A stretch of DNA of 64,000 bases from Paralichthys olivaceus (taxonomy: Eukaryota > Chordata > Actinopteri > Pleuronectiformes > Paralichthyidae): positions 2,946,001-3,010,000 of the forward strand of contig NC_091099.1 of the NCBI RefSeq assembly GCF_024713975.1. The letters run 5' to 3'. Shown here in pieces: positions 31,211 through 43,269 of this stretch. The translations under genes and the position numbers were made by a program. The notes below the pieces were generated by a model. The model searched no databases. It was not told where the DNA came from and saw only the letters and a list, made by a program, of their open reading frames with translations. Numbering within the stretch: the first letter of the stretch is position 1; the number at the start of each line of letters is the position of its first letter.

Positions 31211-32410
31211 GTAAGTTGTTATCTCTCATTTCTAGGAAACGCTCGAATGGAGGAGTGAATGGAAACATGTGTGGAAACAGAGCCCGCGACTTTAGCCCGA
31301 CGCTTGAACACGGACAGCGGAGTGTTCGGGGGGAGTCCGGCTGCTCCGGCCCGGGTCAGGGCTCGCGTCGGGCACGCCTATGTAGGGGAGCTATCTCCGG
31401 GCTCCAGAGAGCTGTGACCGCGGGCCCGGAGGAGGCACTTGGAGGAGGCACTTGGAGGAGACGGGGTATTTTTAGCCACCAGCGCACAGGCCAGCGTCAG
31501 ACAACCAGCCCGTGTGTTAGCCCTCGGAAATACCATGTAAACGCTGGCTGACACGAGTCTCACTCGGGATTTTAAACCAGGCTAAGTTAGCAAACAAAAC
31601 AGCCCACAGGCTAGTATTAGCCGGTTAGCTGCTGAGAGGAGCTTCTCCGTTTAATCGACCTCACCAAACCCGATTTCATTTCACCCTCGAACCTAATGTG
31701 AGCTGATGTTTGCTGGGTTTACTCCTCCGGGTTTTTGAGCTCGGGAGCAAGTATGGAGGGTTTGATGAGAGCACATGACCCGTGTTGTCACTTGGAGGCC
31801 TCGGTTAAACTCTGACATGGACACCGTGTGTGTGTGTTCGAAACCCTTTTGCAACACAACCCCATAAATATGTGTGGAATGTGTGCAACACTTTTGAGTT
31901 ACGTGTATTTATATTTAAACCTGTTCTCACGGTTTGTCTTATACTTTAAAATTAGCTTGTTTATGTTGTTTCCCACTACGTTTAATTTGTTTATTTTACT
32001 TTCTCTGGCTTATAAAATACTAATGACACTAATAATAAGAATAATACTAGATTCATTCCATCCATTATCTATACCACTTGTACTGTTATGGTCATCAGGG
32101 ACTGGAGCCACTACTACTACTATAATAATATAATAATACTATAATAACACCAATATAACAATGGTAGATTTAATATCTCTAATATGTTCATTCTATATAA
32201 GGATTTTATTGTTTTATTCTCTTTTATATATTTCTTGAATTGATTTCTAATTTATTTCACTTTTCTTTTCTGTTTTGCTTTTTTGGATTGTTGTCTTTTT
32301 TCTAAATACTGCCTCTAGTGTTAACCCACTGCAAACTGATGAGATAGCGTTTCCTTAGTCCCTGTTTTTACTGAGCGTCTTCATTTCTTAGTGCTCTGCT
32401 AAGCCCTTGC

Positions 32411-32445
<35 letters not shown>

Positions 32446-33538
32446 GCGCGTGCGTGGATGGGTGTGAGTCTGTCTGGGGGAGGTACATGAGTGGCGGAGT
32501 TGTTTTTTTTGTTCAGCACTTTGTGTGAGATTTTGATCATATGAAAAGTCCTGTATAAATAAAGGCTGATTAATTGATTGAAGGAAAATTAGCCCTAAAT
32601 ATAACAGGGTGTAAACTTAAAGCATGTAAAACACAGATTTGAAATAAAAACAAGATAGACACCATATTCACTTTTTTTAGTCTTCATGTAAAAGTAAGTT
32701 TTGAGGACTGATATAAAAGATGACATCGTAGTCAGTCTGACTAATTGATAACAGAATTTCAGAGCCATCATAATTGCACGGTGCCCCAACTGTAGTTGTA
32801 ATGTTTTATTGCAATGGGAAATTAAAGGCTGTTGCCTGCAGATAGAATAAAAAAATTAAATTGTGCTATTTGATGTGCAGGTCACGACTTTCTAGTCTGT
32901 TGCAATAGAAGCTACAAATACATGGTGTGAGGAGACTGGCTGTTCATTGTGCCAACATTGTCTTACAGCAGACTCGCTACTCACCAGCGGAACGTTATCA
33001 TGTGGTTGTCGTAGCGCTCGGCAGGTTTGACTCATCAATCATCCGAGTGTGGTGTACACAGGGAAGGAGTCGAGCGTACTTGCGGTGCAGTGTATGAACC
33101 AGAAGTCGTCAATTTAATGTGACTCTGGATTGGCTATTTATTTGTAATGTTAATTATTTGTAATGTTATTATATTATAATATTATTTGTAATGTTATTAT
33201 ATTATAATATAATGTAATCTATAAGCCAACTTTATTTGGCTTGCACGTTAAAGAGCAACAGGAGTTGTGCCTCAGTGCTTGAGGCAAATATTCTTGTATT
33301 ATTCAGTTGAACACAGAAAAATATAAAATGTGCATGGCAAAGCTCAGCAATCAATTGAAGCAACAATTATTCATCTGTTAAGGTGTGTTTTTCAGATGTG
33401 TTGTAAACTGGTGACTAGAAGAAATTGTAACATATGATCATTCTCACACTTTAATTTTTCCCCCATGTTTTTTTAATTTTTCTCCGCCTCCCACCATCTC
33501 TCTAACCCGGTCCCCTTCTGTCTCTCCATCTTCCCAGT
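31211..33538 (+). other. nutf2: nutf2 intron 1 (non-coding)
   Basis: The CpG-rich 5' part (to about 31760) is followed by AT-rich DNA with a (TG)n run near 32413-32440 and a duplicated 31-bp AT-rich unit at about 33155-33215. No other gene was seen. Confidence 0.5.
32055..32110. repeat. Fish dispersed repeat fragment in nutf2 intron 1
   Basis: TCCATCCATTATCTATACCA followed by GTCATCAGGGACTGGAGCC resembles a very common teleost repeat (…CCATTATCTATACCGCTT…GGCTGGAGCC). Confidence 0.5.
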
Positions 33539-33558
33539 GTGTTGCAGGGAGATTCAGG

Positions 33559-35042
33559 ATGGTGGACCAGCCTCCGTGGGAGCAGATAGGTTCCAGCTTC
33601 GTGCAGCACTATTACCAGGTGTTTGACTCTGACAGAACACAACTTGGATGCATATATGTGAGTGTACCAGAAACATGTTTTTGTTGAGTTACGAGATGTG
33701 TCATCATAGGGATGGGCTGCAATTGCAGAGATTCGGGGAACGAAATGTAGCAAGTGCTCCTGCTGAGTGGAAGTCAGATTAAAGGTTTTTCATAAGTTCA
33801 GAGATAAATATAAAATAACAAGAATGAAATAATCAATTCACAAAATGTACCTTATTAAACTAAGGCAGAAAAAAAGTGAAGGAATTATGTTATCTTGAAT
33901 TTAATGTGAATATGTTTTTATAAATGTGTGATACACATTCAAAATATCATACGAGATACAAGAGTGTTGCAGCTGCCAAGCAGAGATCGAATAGTAAGGA
34001 CGTCAACAGTGCTAAATACCTGATGAAGTATGTCTAACTGAGATGTTGCATTTACTAACTCATTCCAGGTTAGTAACCTAATAACCACTGTGTTTCTGCT
34101 CCTCACAGATAGATGCATCATGCCTTACGTGGGAAGGACAACAGTTCCAGGGAAAAAGAGCAATTGTTGAGAAGCTCTCTGTGAGTTTGTTTGGTAACGT
34201 ATTGCTTCATACAGAGGTAACAGGTGGTGGGGTGACCCCTAACCTTTTACTGTAAAATCAGTGGATACAGACAGCAGTCGGTAATCTGATTTACCTTTAC
34301 CCTTTCTGGAACATGTATGTGGACATGCATGTGTTTGTGAGTTCAGAGATGATTAATTTACTCTTTCTGTTTTAGTTTTGAGGAAATAGTTAAAGATAAA
34401 TGAGGGGATTCTTGGGTAAATCTTTCAATATCTGTTCTTTTTGAATATTTTTTTCTTGTATCAATAATAGATTTTTGGATTAATCTTTCTCTTATGTTTT
34501 TATCCTGTGTGTGTGTGTTTTTTGCCAGAGTCTCCCCTTCACAAAAATAGCGCATAGTATAACAGCGCAAGATCACCAGCCAACTCCAGACTGCTGCATC
34601 TTGAGTATGGTTGTCGGACAGCTCAAAGTAAGAAGCACAGGCATTCATGCTTTATTCAGAACATAATAAGATTTATTGTTGGACTGTTTGTTTATTTTAG
34701 TTTGATGTTGAAGTTAGTGTATTGGAAACTGTTAAATGTAGTTACGTAACATTTGTCTCCATAGTGTCTGGAGTTTGTATTATCCATTTCAAGAACTATT
34801 TCCTTCTTCTATTTCTTTCACTGAGTTGGATTTAAAATATGCACAGACAAAATACTTCATGTGACTCCATGTGATGCTGCCTCCATCTCAGTCTTTGTCC
34901 TGAACCTCTTCTGTGTGTTTGACTGCAGGCTGACGAAGACCCCATCATGGGATTCCATCAGAGTTTCATCCTCAAGAACATTAACGACGCATGGGTGTGC
35001 ACCAATGACATGTTCAGGCTGGCCATCCACAACTTTGGCTAA
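33559..35042 (+). CDS. nutf2: Nuclear transport factor 2 (RanGDP importer), 4 coding exons
   Basis: Exons 33559-33657, 34109-34180, 34529-34627 and 34929-35042 total 384 nt, or 127 residues plus stop, the same length as human NTF2. It shares long identical runs with it ([59 protein letters not shown]). Trp41, Glu42, Asp92 and Asp94, known to matter for Ran and FxFG-nucleoporin binding, are present. NTF2 is a small homodimer that carries RanGDP through nuclear pores and so sustains the Ran gradient. The ATG lies 20 bp after the acceptor of the first coding exon. The substitutions relative to human (for example VDQPP for GDKPI at the start) are mild. The gene lies on the same strand as edc4 downstream, as in mammals. 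Confidence 0.98.
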
Positions 35043-35764
35043 GCCCGCTCCCCACTCTGGTGGGCAGGGGCAGCCAAAGTTAAGGTGCGAAGTATGGATG
35101 GATGGCGGGGAGGGAGGAGTCGAGGATGGAGAGAAGGGGGAAAACTCGTCCCTCCCTCCTGCTGTTTCATTTACGCCTGTCTGGAAAAACAAGCAAACAC
35201 CGAATTTTCGATGTCAATCACTGAACCTCATCCAGGTGGGTTTTCAGGCCACCCCAGCCAGTAGAACTGCAAAGTGTTTGTTACTGAGAGCCGGCCGACC
35301 AATCAGGCGCCCCTGTCTGCCACTCTGCTGATTTGCATGACGCTGGGAGACCCTCATTACGATATCTACACTCAAGCCACCAGAAGGAAAAAACAGCTGA
35401 CCAACGCCATTAACTCATCCTCTGCTCTGCTCCCCACCCTTCGTTACTCTATTCTAACCCGTTCTACTGTTGACTCCACTGCTGTCACCTCAGTTCAGGT
35501 AGCACTGTCGTTGACTGGTTTGTAGATCCATGTTCAGGTCCAGAGTCAGCTTCATCTTCACTTCTGACTTGTGTTGTAATTTGTTTTTAGATGACACTTG
35601 TGCATTGACTTTAGCTTGCCTTAGTGCATTTTACTGATTTTAATATTATTTTAATTCATTGTTAACTTTGCCATGATTCACTCCAGGTTTTTCCCTCGCA
35701 ACCAAAGAATCATGGACAAAGCTTGACCCTGCTGTGTGATATGCTCTGATCTTACATACTCACA

Positions 35765-35766
<2 letters not shown>

Positions 35767-35810
<44 letters not shown>
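35767..35810. repeat. (CT)n microsatellite in the nutf2 3' UTR
   Basis: About 18 CT copies followed by GTCTCTCTGTGTC, within the region before the poly(A) signal. Confidence 0.9.
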
Positions 35811-35864
35811 GTGTCAACCTCAGACTTTCTCACACGTCTGGCATGGACTACAGCCACGATACAC

Positions 35865-35870
35865 AATAAA
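35865..35870 (+). terminator. nutf2: Polyadenylation signal of nutf2 (AATAAA)
   Basis: AATAAA lies about 820 bp after the nutf2 stop, followed within 20 bp by a T-rich stretch. A 3' UTR of this length is usual for the family. The 3' UTR holds a (CT)n run at about 35767-35810. Confidence 0.6.
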
Positions 35871-36939
35871 ACCTGGACTTTTTTTCTTAATGGTTGTGGG
35901 TTTGTCTCTATATCATTCTCTTTGACTAATTGTTTTCCCACTCGGTCTCGTCTGTGACTCCTCATGCAGGTGTTGACTTTAAAACAGACACAATGCTCAT
36001 ATTCAGGTTCATAAATGTAAGTATGGTTAGTACTTGGAAAGGTTTACATGCTCTAATGTTAAACACGTCACTTTCCTCACACTGTCCATTGCTGCAGCTC
36101 CACTTTTCAGCGTCTGTCTGAAACATTAATCTAGTCTGCTCTGATTGTTTGATTGGTAAACAGCCTCCAGCGTGTGGGGGAAATGTCGGGCTCCACCTGG
36201 CTTTGTTAGGGGACATTCCAGACTAGCCGCTAGGTGTGCATTATGCAAATGTGACATCACAATAGTATGGGAAGCATGGCCCGTACTACTGTGGAGGTGT
36301 TTCAGGAGCTTCAGTCGCTTCAGTGTTTTCTTTGGGGGAGAGGAGCTAACTTTACCACAGAGTTTAGACTTTTTTTAAAAACTTTTTTATAACTTTTACA
36401 TTCACATAACACATTAGAGAAAAGAAAAAACTAAAAAGCATCATATGCCTCCCTCAAGTATAAATTACGATTGCTTTTTGGATCACTATTAATAACTGGG
36501 GGTTATTAGGTAGGTTCCATTGTCAGCTGAAGCTGTGACCAAATATTTTTGTGATTTTAAAAAAAGAAAAAGATAATTTGTATGTAACACAACTTCAAGT
36601 AGAACCAAAGTAGTCCCTCGAAGGTGCTACAACAGACTGTGTGACCAGTCAAAGGTGTTATCGTATGGAGCATATGATGTCATACTGTTGGTATGATTCA
36701 TGTGTTGGAACAGCTGGTATTCATCTCTTCAGTTGAACTCTATTTCCTTCTAAAGTGATTTGCTGAGTGGATTGTTCACTGACTTCACTGTGAAGATTGC
36801 GTCAGTTACATTTGTTGTGTGCCTTCACGATCACTGAAGGGAGGACGCCAGACACGTGCACGTCTGGAAGAAGAGGCCAGTCACCCGATGTGCTCATGAC
36901 TCAACCTCATGTGTTCATTCAACTCCAAGATCATTTAGA

Positions 36940-37090
36940 GGATGCTGGTTGTGGTGCTGTTGAGCTGCATTACTTTATAAAGACAGGTTCTCCTAATATT
37001 TTGGCCACCCTCATTGAAATCAGTGAGAAGGCACAATAATAAACACACACATCTTTGTATGGTGCAATGCAGCTCCACAGCACCAGGAAA
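36940..37090. repeat. Common teleost interspersed repeat (TAATATTTTGGCCACC type)
   Basis: The segment contains ACAGGTTCTCCTAATATTTT followed by GGCCACCCTCATTGAAATCA, a signature I recognise from a repeat scattered through many fish genomes. Edges are approximate. Confidence 0.45.
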
Positions 37091-37984
37091 TGAAACCTTT
37101 AAATGGTCATACAATTAAATGAACACATCTTTAACAGTTTCAACAAAACCTGAACATTATAACTTGCATAAATGCTGTTCTTAATCAAATCTGGTGTGCC
37201 ATCCTTTTAATTAAGGGGTTTGAAGTGTTTAATACTGATCAGCTATTAATCTGTTACTGAATGAAAAGTTGGAAACATTTGCTGAATTAGGTTTAAGCTG
37301 TGCCAATAAAAACAAACTGCTGGATTTTCATTTAATTTGCTGAGGATCTTTATTGTTCAAAATACTTTTCACCTCTTCACCTTTCTGCAGACACCTTTTG
37401 TCATGTCATACATTTACACAAACTATGCTGGAATACAAAAAACCAAAACGTGCAGATGTTACATAGATCTTCATAAGCATGTCTTCTGAATAAAATTGTT
37501 AAAATCAAGACAGACGGTAAAATAAATAACGTCAGTGAAACTTCACTGGAGAAAAAAACTCTTCTAACAGAGATATTTTGTGCATGTGGTGAGAAAAAGT
37601 AATTAGTAATGACAGGCTACTGGGAGGTACATTTTATGAAGAAACAACTAAAAAGAAGTCACCAGGAATTAAGCAAAATTAAAGATGAACATATATTTTA
37701 ATGCAAATTTGTTGTTGGACATTAGTGTTACATCATAAATAACAAAATAGGAACATTACAGGTCAATAATCCAGCATTTTGAACTTATTCATGTCATTGT
37801 CATAAAGTCATATTTATTTAATACATTTATAATTTGTTTTTAAATGCAATGTTGATGGCTTTAAATAATGGGACAGCAGTGGTTTGATCTGAACATGTTT
37901 TAAAATATATTTAAAGCCAGAAAACAATAAAAAACTAAACTGCAGTTGTAAGTTGCTGCTGATGAAATTACGAAGTGGTGAATG

Positions 37985-38029
<45 letters not shown>

Positions 38030-38030
38030 T
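37985..38030. repeat. (AAT)n microsatellite
   Basis: About 15 uninterrupted copies of ATA/AAT. Confidence 0.95.
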
Positions 38031-38124
38031 AATGTTTTTTATTTCACTGCACCTTTTTGGACACCCAAGGACATATAACAAATAAACACATATAATTAAT
38101 ATATAAAAATGAACGTGAAAGCAA

Positions 38125-38180
38125 GTGGGTGAATCTGATTAAATAATTAAAGCCCAATTTAAAGCATCAAATATGAAGTA

Positions 38181-38215
<35 letters not shown>

Positions 38216-38320
38216 GGTGAATCTGATTAAATAATTAAAGCCCAATTTAAAGCATCAAATATGAAGTTGTATATATATATGTTTTATAAATACATATATA
38301 AATATATATATCAGGGATGT
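38125..38320. repeat. 88-bp duplicated unit with (AT)n spacers
   Basis: The block starting GTGGGTGAATCTGATTAAAT occurs at 38125 and again at 38213, nearly identical over about 56 bp. Each copy is followed by an (AT)n run. Confidence 0.9.
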
Positions 38321-38344
38321 TATTCATTGTGATGTTCATTATGT

Positions 38345-38524
38345 TCGGAATCAGGGGTAGGAACCAACGCGCTGACTCATCGACAAGTCGGAACCTGCGG
38401 CGCGGACATGTCGGAAGTTTAGACGGTTGCTCTGGGTGAACGAAGTGAACAGTGACAGTCTCGCATCAAACCAGAAACTATTGTCTCCCCCCTAAATCTG
38501 CCCAGTCTCCCCTTTCCCTCACCC
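38345..38524 (+). promoter_or_regulatory. edc4: GC-rich promoter / 5' UTR of edc4
   Basis: The stretch before the edc4 ATG is CpG-rich (GCGGCGCGGACATGTCGG near 38400) against an AT-rich upstream region. CpG richness continues into intron 1. No TATA box was recognised and the transcription start is not visible. Confidence 0.5.
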
Positions 38525-41500
38525 ATGGCGTCCGGCTCGGATATAGACATTGAGGGTGCGACCCAGCACCTCCGGGACATCCTCAAGCTCGACCGTCCCA
38601 GCAACAGCACCGGTGAGTCGGACCGGGAATTCAAAGCGGCTGCGCTGCTCTGCTCTAGGCCTCAGGAGCTAACGTTAGCTAGTTAGCATGCTAGCTCGCT
38701 AAAGTGAGTTGGTTTTAGCGCGCCGCTTTCCAGAAGGAGAATTAGCTCGACTGCAGTTTCACTGCGCGTAAACCAAAGGTTCCCGCGAGCACAATCTGGA
38801 TGCCACGACGCGTTTATGTTCGCTTTAATTTCCGCGGAGCGGCGGGTGTAGTTGGAGAAATACCAGAAAAGCTAACCACGTCGGGGGGGGAAAGTGTCCC
38901 ATCTTTCGAAATGTTAGCTAAGCTGCGAGCTAGCTCACGCCTCAGCCTGCTTTATCAAAGCCGAACCTTAAAGGTGCGGGAAAAGGTTGAATAGAGAATC
39001 AAACCTGTTTTTCTGCTCACTAGAGTCTCTGGTGCTGTTAATTCAACTTCACGTTAATATATCGCGTTTAGCCAAAACACTGCGCCGCTGTCGACACCAG
39101 CTCGAGGCTCCTAAACTGCGCACGAAGGTCGATCTTGGCTAATTTGGTTTTATTCGCTTCAGCTTTGTTTTTCGCTTTGCTTTCCTTCAACATAGCGCGC
39201 AGACATTTATTAAGTCACATGATGGTTGAGGTCCTGCTAAGAACACAGTCAGGGCCGGAGGAGTGAAAGGGAACATGGGTCATTATCATTGTCCCGGTTC
39301 TGCACAGACATTGTTTACCTCTTTGTTTCTGTGTTTCTACGTTTCAAAAGCAATGTAGTGTTCCTGCTCTGACATAATCCTCTATTCACACACTCACAGA
39401 TGATTCACTCATGTCTGCAAAGAAGTAGTATAGTGTGACATCTTTCATACACTAGTGTCTTCACTGTAGCAGCAGCACATATCCTTGTTTATTACTCAAC
39501 CACTTTTGTAATTTCAGTTTCGTTGTTAGGGCCAGGACACATATTTTATGATCTGTATTTCCCCAGGAAATCATAACCAAACAGAACGGGAACTTACAAG
39601 AAAGAGAAAGATGCAAACAGATTTTAAAACACCAAATAGGTTCTTAAGTATAAATCCTATTTCTTTCACTCTTTCTTATACAAGATACATGATTGCATAT
39701 GTGGTGTCCAATTTATACAGTTAAAAAAGCCTCCACATAAAACCTCCAGAGGGTTCGGTTCCACCCAGCCCTGTGCTGTGTCTTACCCCATTCTCTCTCC
39801 CTGTACTGCCCTGTCATTAAAAGGGACATGCCTAAAATATGTTTAAAAAAAGAAATATGCCTCCGCAGCATACAGCATTTGTTGGTAGGCTTAGTATTTT
39901 CTTGCTGGCTTTGTACATGTATACTTTCTACAGTGTATCCCAACATAACCTGTGCGTTCAATTTCTTCCCTCAGATGTACAATCAAGTGATGGTCAGAGA
40001 AAGCGTTCTTTTAATGGAGAGCTGAACGGGTTACTGGGGGCAGCGGGCCTTCTAGGAAGTGCTGACAGGTCAACCATGTCAGACTCCACCAGACCCATCT
40101 CCACAGACCTCTGCAGCACCCAGGAGAGTCAGATAATGTGAGTGAGGTTCTCATCATGTTAGCAGAGTCATATTTGTAAGTTTATTTTAAGAAATAAAAT
40201 CCATTTGGTGCATTTTCAGCTGCCTCTCTGGTGATGATGGGTCCACCGGTATCTCCATCACATCGAGCAATGTGGAGATTGTGGCAAGTCAAGACTCCAG
40301 CATCAACAGCAAGGCTCGAGGCAGCAACAAGGTACAAACTGCAATCAGCAGCTGCAACATGGATGTCTTTGGAAGTCTAAAAATCAGAATAGAAGTCGAG
40401 CTGCTGTGTACCTCAAGGGGATCTGTTTCTTTGATTTTTATAATGTTCAAAACCTGGTTCTGTGATTTCTCAATAAGTGAGACCTGTTTTTTTTTCTGTT
40501 CAGGTGAAAATTCAACCTGTTGCCAAGTATGACTGGGAACACAAGTATTATTACGGCAGACTGATTGCTGTGTCCAACTCCTTCCTCGCTTATGCCATCA
40601 GAGGTGAGAGTCCTTTTATTCCACCACCACCACTCCCTTGGTTTATGTTCTGTCTTTAAAATAAAAATGTCTTTCTTCAGGAGCCAACAACCATGCGATG
40701 ATTCGTGTGCTGAGTCTGGCTTTTGCTGAGCGTTCCCTGCTGAAGGGATTCACAGGGGCCGTCACAGATCTGGCTTTTGCCCACCTCGACTCATCTCTGT
40801 TGGGTTGTGTAGATGAGGCGGGCAACCTAATGGTCTGGCAACTCACCTGCACTGGAAACAAGATACTGTATCCTGACATGTGGAAAAAGATGTGTGGGAG
40901 AATCTGTGTGTGTGGATTTTACAGCCTCTATTTGTACTTTTTATATTTCTGTGTCTACTCACCATTTAAATACCAGCCTTTACCACTTGTGATTTCACCC
41001 ACTACTTTTGTCACAGTGGAGATAGTAGATCCTCCCAGTACTGGTTTTCTTTCCCATTTTCCTTAACTTATGTTCCACACAGAGATCAGATAGTGGTTCA
41101 TATTAGACGGCCAGATGAAACTCCACTGAACTCCCACAGGCGCCTCATCTGGTGTCCGTTCATTATGGATGACAACGAGGAGAACCAGGACGACACCAGC
41201 CAGACCTTGGCCCTTCTACATGAAGACAGGGTATCAGAAGCATTCCTTACTAAAACAGATTTTTAGAACAGAGTGAAAAGTAGGAAGTTATCTATGGAAT
41301 GTTCAGTTCCACACAATCATTTTAATTCTACAAAAAAGAGGGGACACTGAAGTCACATGAATACCGTCTGTCTGTATCACCATATATCAGAATCGATAAT
41401 TCATTTTGCTACCTCCTTCTTCTAGGCTGAGGTGTGGGACCTGGAAATCTTGAGAGCCAACAACAGCAGTTGGCCTGTCGATGCCACAGAACTAAAGGAT

Positions 41501-43175
41501 GGCCTCATCACAGTGAAGGGACATACTCAGGTAGGGATTGTTTTAAAACATGGTAAATACAGTACACTTATATGATCTTTGATGAAATACATACCACTTT
41601 GAAGTAAAGGTCATGTTCATTACTTGGGATGTTAAGTCTTGGCATAAACCTAACTTAAGCCAACACAAGGACAATAATTACAAATGGTATATTCTACCAT
41701 TTGGGATTGTTACATAGATTCCTTACTATACTTAGACTGTATATTTTTTTATGTCTGTCCCCCCCAGCGAGTCAGTGAAGGGGCCTTGTCTCCAGATGGA
41801 ACTGTGTTAGCCACAGCCAGCCATGATGGATACATCAAGTTCTGGCAGATATACATAGAAGGACGACAGGACACACCCAGGTAAAGAAGGAGCATGTGAT
41901 TTGAATGTGTGTGATTATTGTTTTCTTCACTGTTTCACTTTACTCTCTGTTTTCCAGATGTCTCCATGAATTGCAGCCTCACGGAGGACGTCCCCTCTCC
42001 TGCCTTCTTTTCTGTGACAACCACAAGAGGCAGGACCCAGAGTTAGTACAACACGGGTGCACACACAGCCTCCAGTGAAAACTGTGATATACATTTCATA
42101 ACATTAATCTCTGGTTGTTGCCATGTGATGTTTACTTCTTGCATTTTCTCTTTCTCCTTCATCACCTCTGGTTCTTTCTACTTTTTGTCTTTGCAGCGTT
42201 CCTTTCTGGCGTTTCCTCATAACGGGAGCTGATCAGAACCAGGAGTTGAAGATGTGGTGCACTGTTTCCTGGACCTGTCTACAGACCATCAGGTTATTCA
42301 ATTGGTTTATCATTACAGATATACCCTGTTATTGTATGGGAGAGAAAGATTTCTGTCAAATTGGAAATTTAGATCAGTGGACATGTCAAATTTATTTCAT
42401 GAGTCAATTGATTTAAGGTTGAATAATTCTGTTATCTGAAATAATGATTAATTCATTATTTTGCTTCAAATTCTAATGCTTCTGTTTCCTCTCTTAGGTT
42501 CTCTCCAGATCCGTTCAACTCCTCAGCTCTGCCAAGTTTGAAGGCCAGTCTGGACCTCGCTTCTGAGTATCTCATCCTCACTGACGTACAGAGGAAGGTC
42601 AGCACAATGTTTTAATTGTAGTTTTAGAAATAACCCCGATTAGAGTTTTAATAAATAATAAAAGTTAGTCTTCAATTGAAATTTTAAGCAATTTCCTGTG
42701 ATTTTTCTATCAATCAGTGTCATTGCAGCAACAACTGCATTAATCGTAACATGAACTTTGCCCTTTAGGGTTAAAATCCTTCTTCTGGAAATAGTTTCAG
42801 TTAATTTAACACCAATTAAATTAGTTCAAGCGTGGGTAAACCTTATCTCAGAGAGTCAGTTTGGTTTATCTTATTGAAAGGGTCATTCTTGATAGAACAA
42901 GGTATAATCAGTCCATGAAACCAGCCCAAAATGTCATTTCTACCTACTGACCGAGCCTGACTTCATACTTTGTTCCTGTCATTCTCTGCCAGGTTCTATA
43001 TGTGATGGAGCTGCGGCAGGACATGGAGAAAGGGAACGCCAATTTCACAGCTGTGTCAGAGTTCCTGCTGACTCACCCTGTGCTCAGCTTTGGAGTCCGG
43101 GATGTTGCCCACAGCCGACTGCAACACACTGAGGTCCTCCCTGCAGAGGAGGAGAGTGAGAGCATGACTACAGGT

Positions 43176-43269
<94 letters not shown>

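Larger units (their letters stand above)
35871..38340. other. Intergenic stretch between nutf2 and edc4
   Basis: No gene was seen. The stretch contains a common fish repeat near 36940-37090, an (AAT)n run at 37985-38030, and an 88-bp-period duplication with (AT)n at about 38125-38320. The rest is AT-rich and unremarkable. Confidence 0.5.

Noticed and set aside
34861-35331. 156-codon plus-strand frame over the end of nutf2
   Set aside because: It overlaps the last nutf2 exon in another frame and continues into the 3' UTR; the NTF2 frame is unambiguous.
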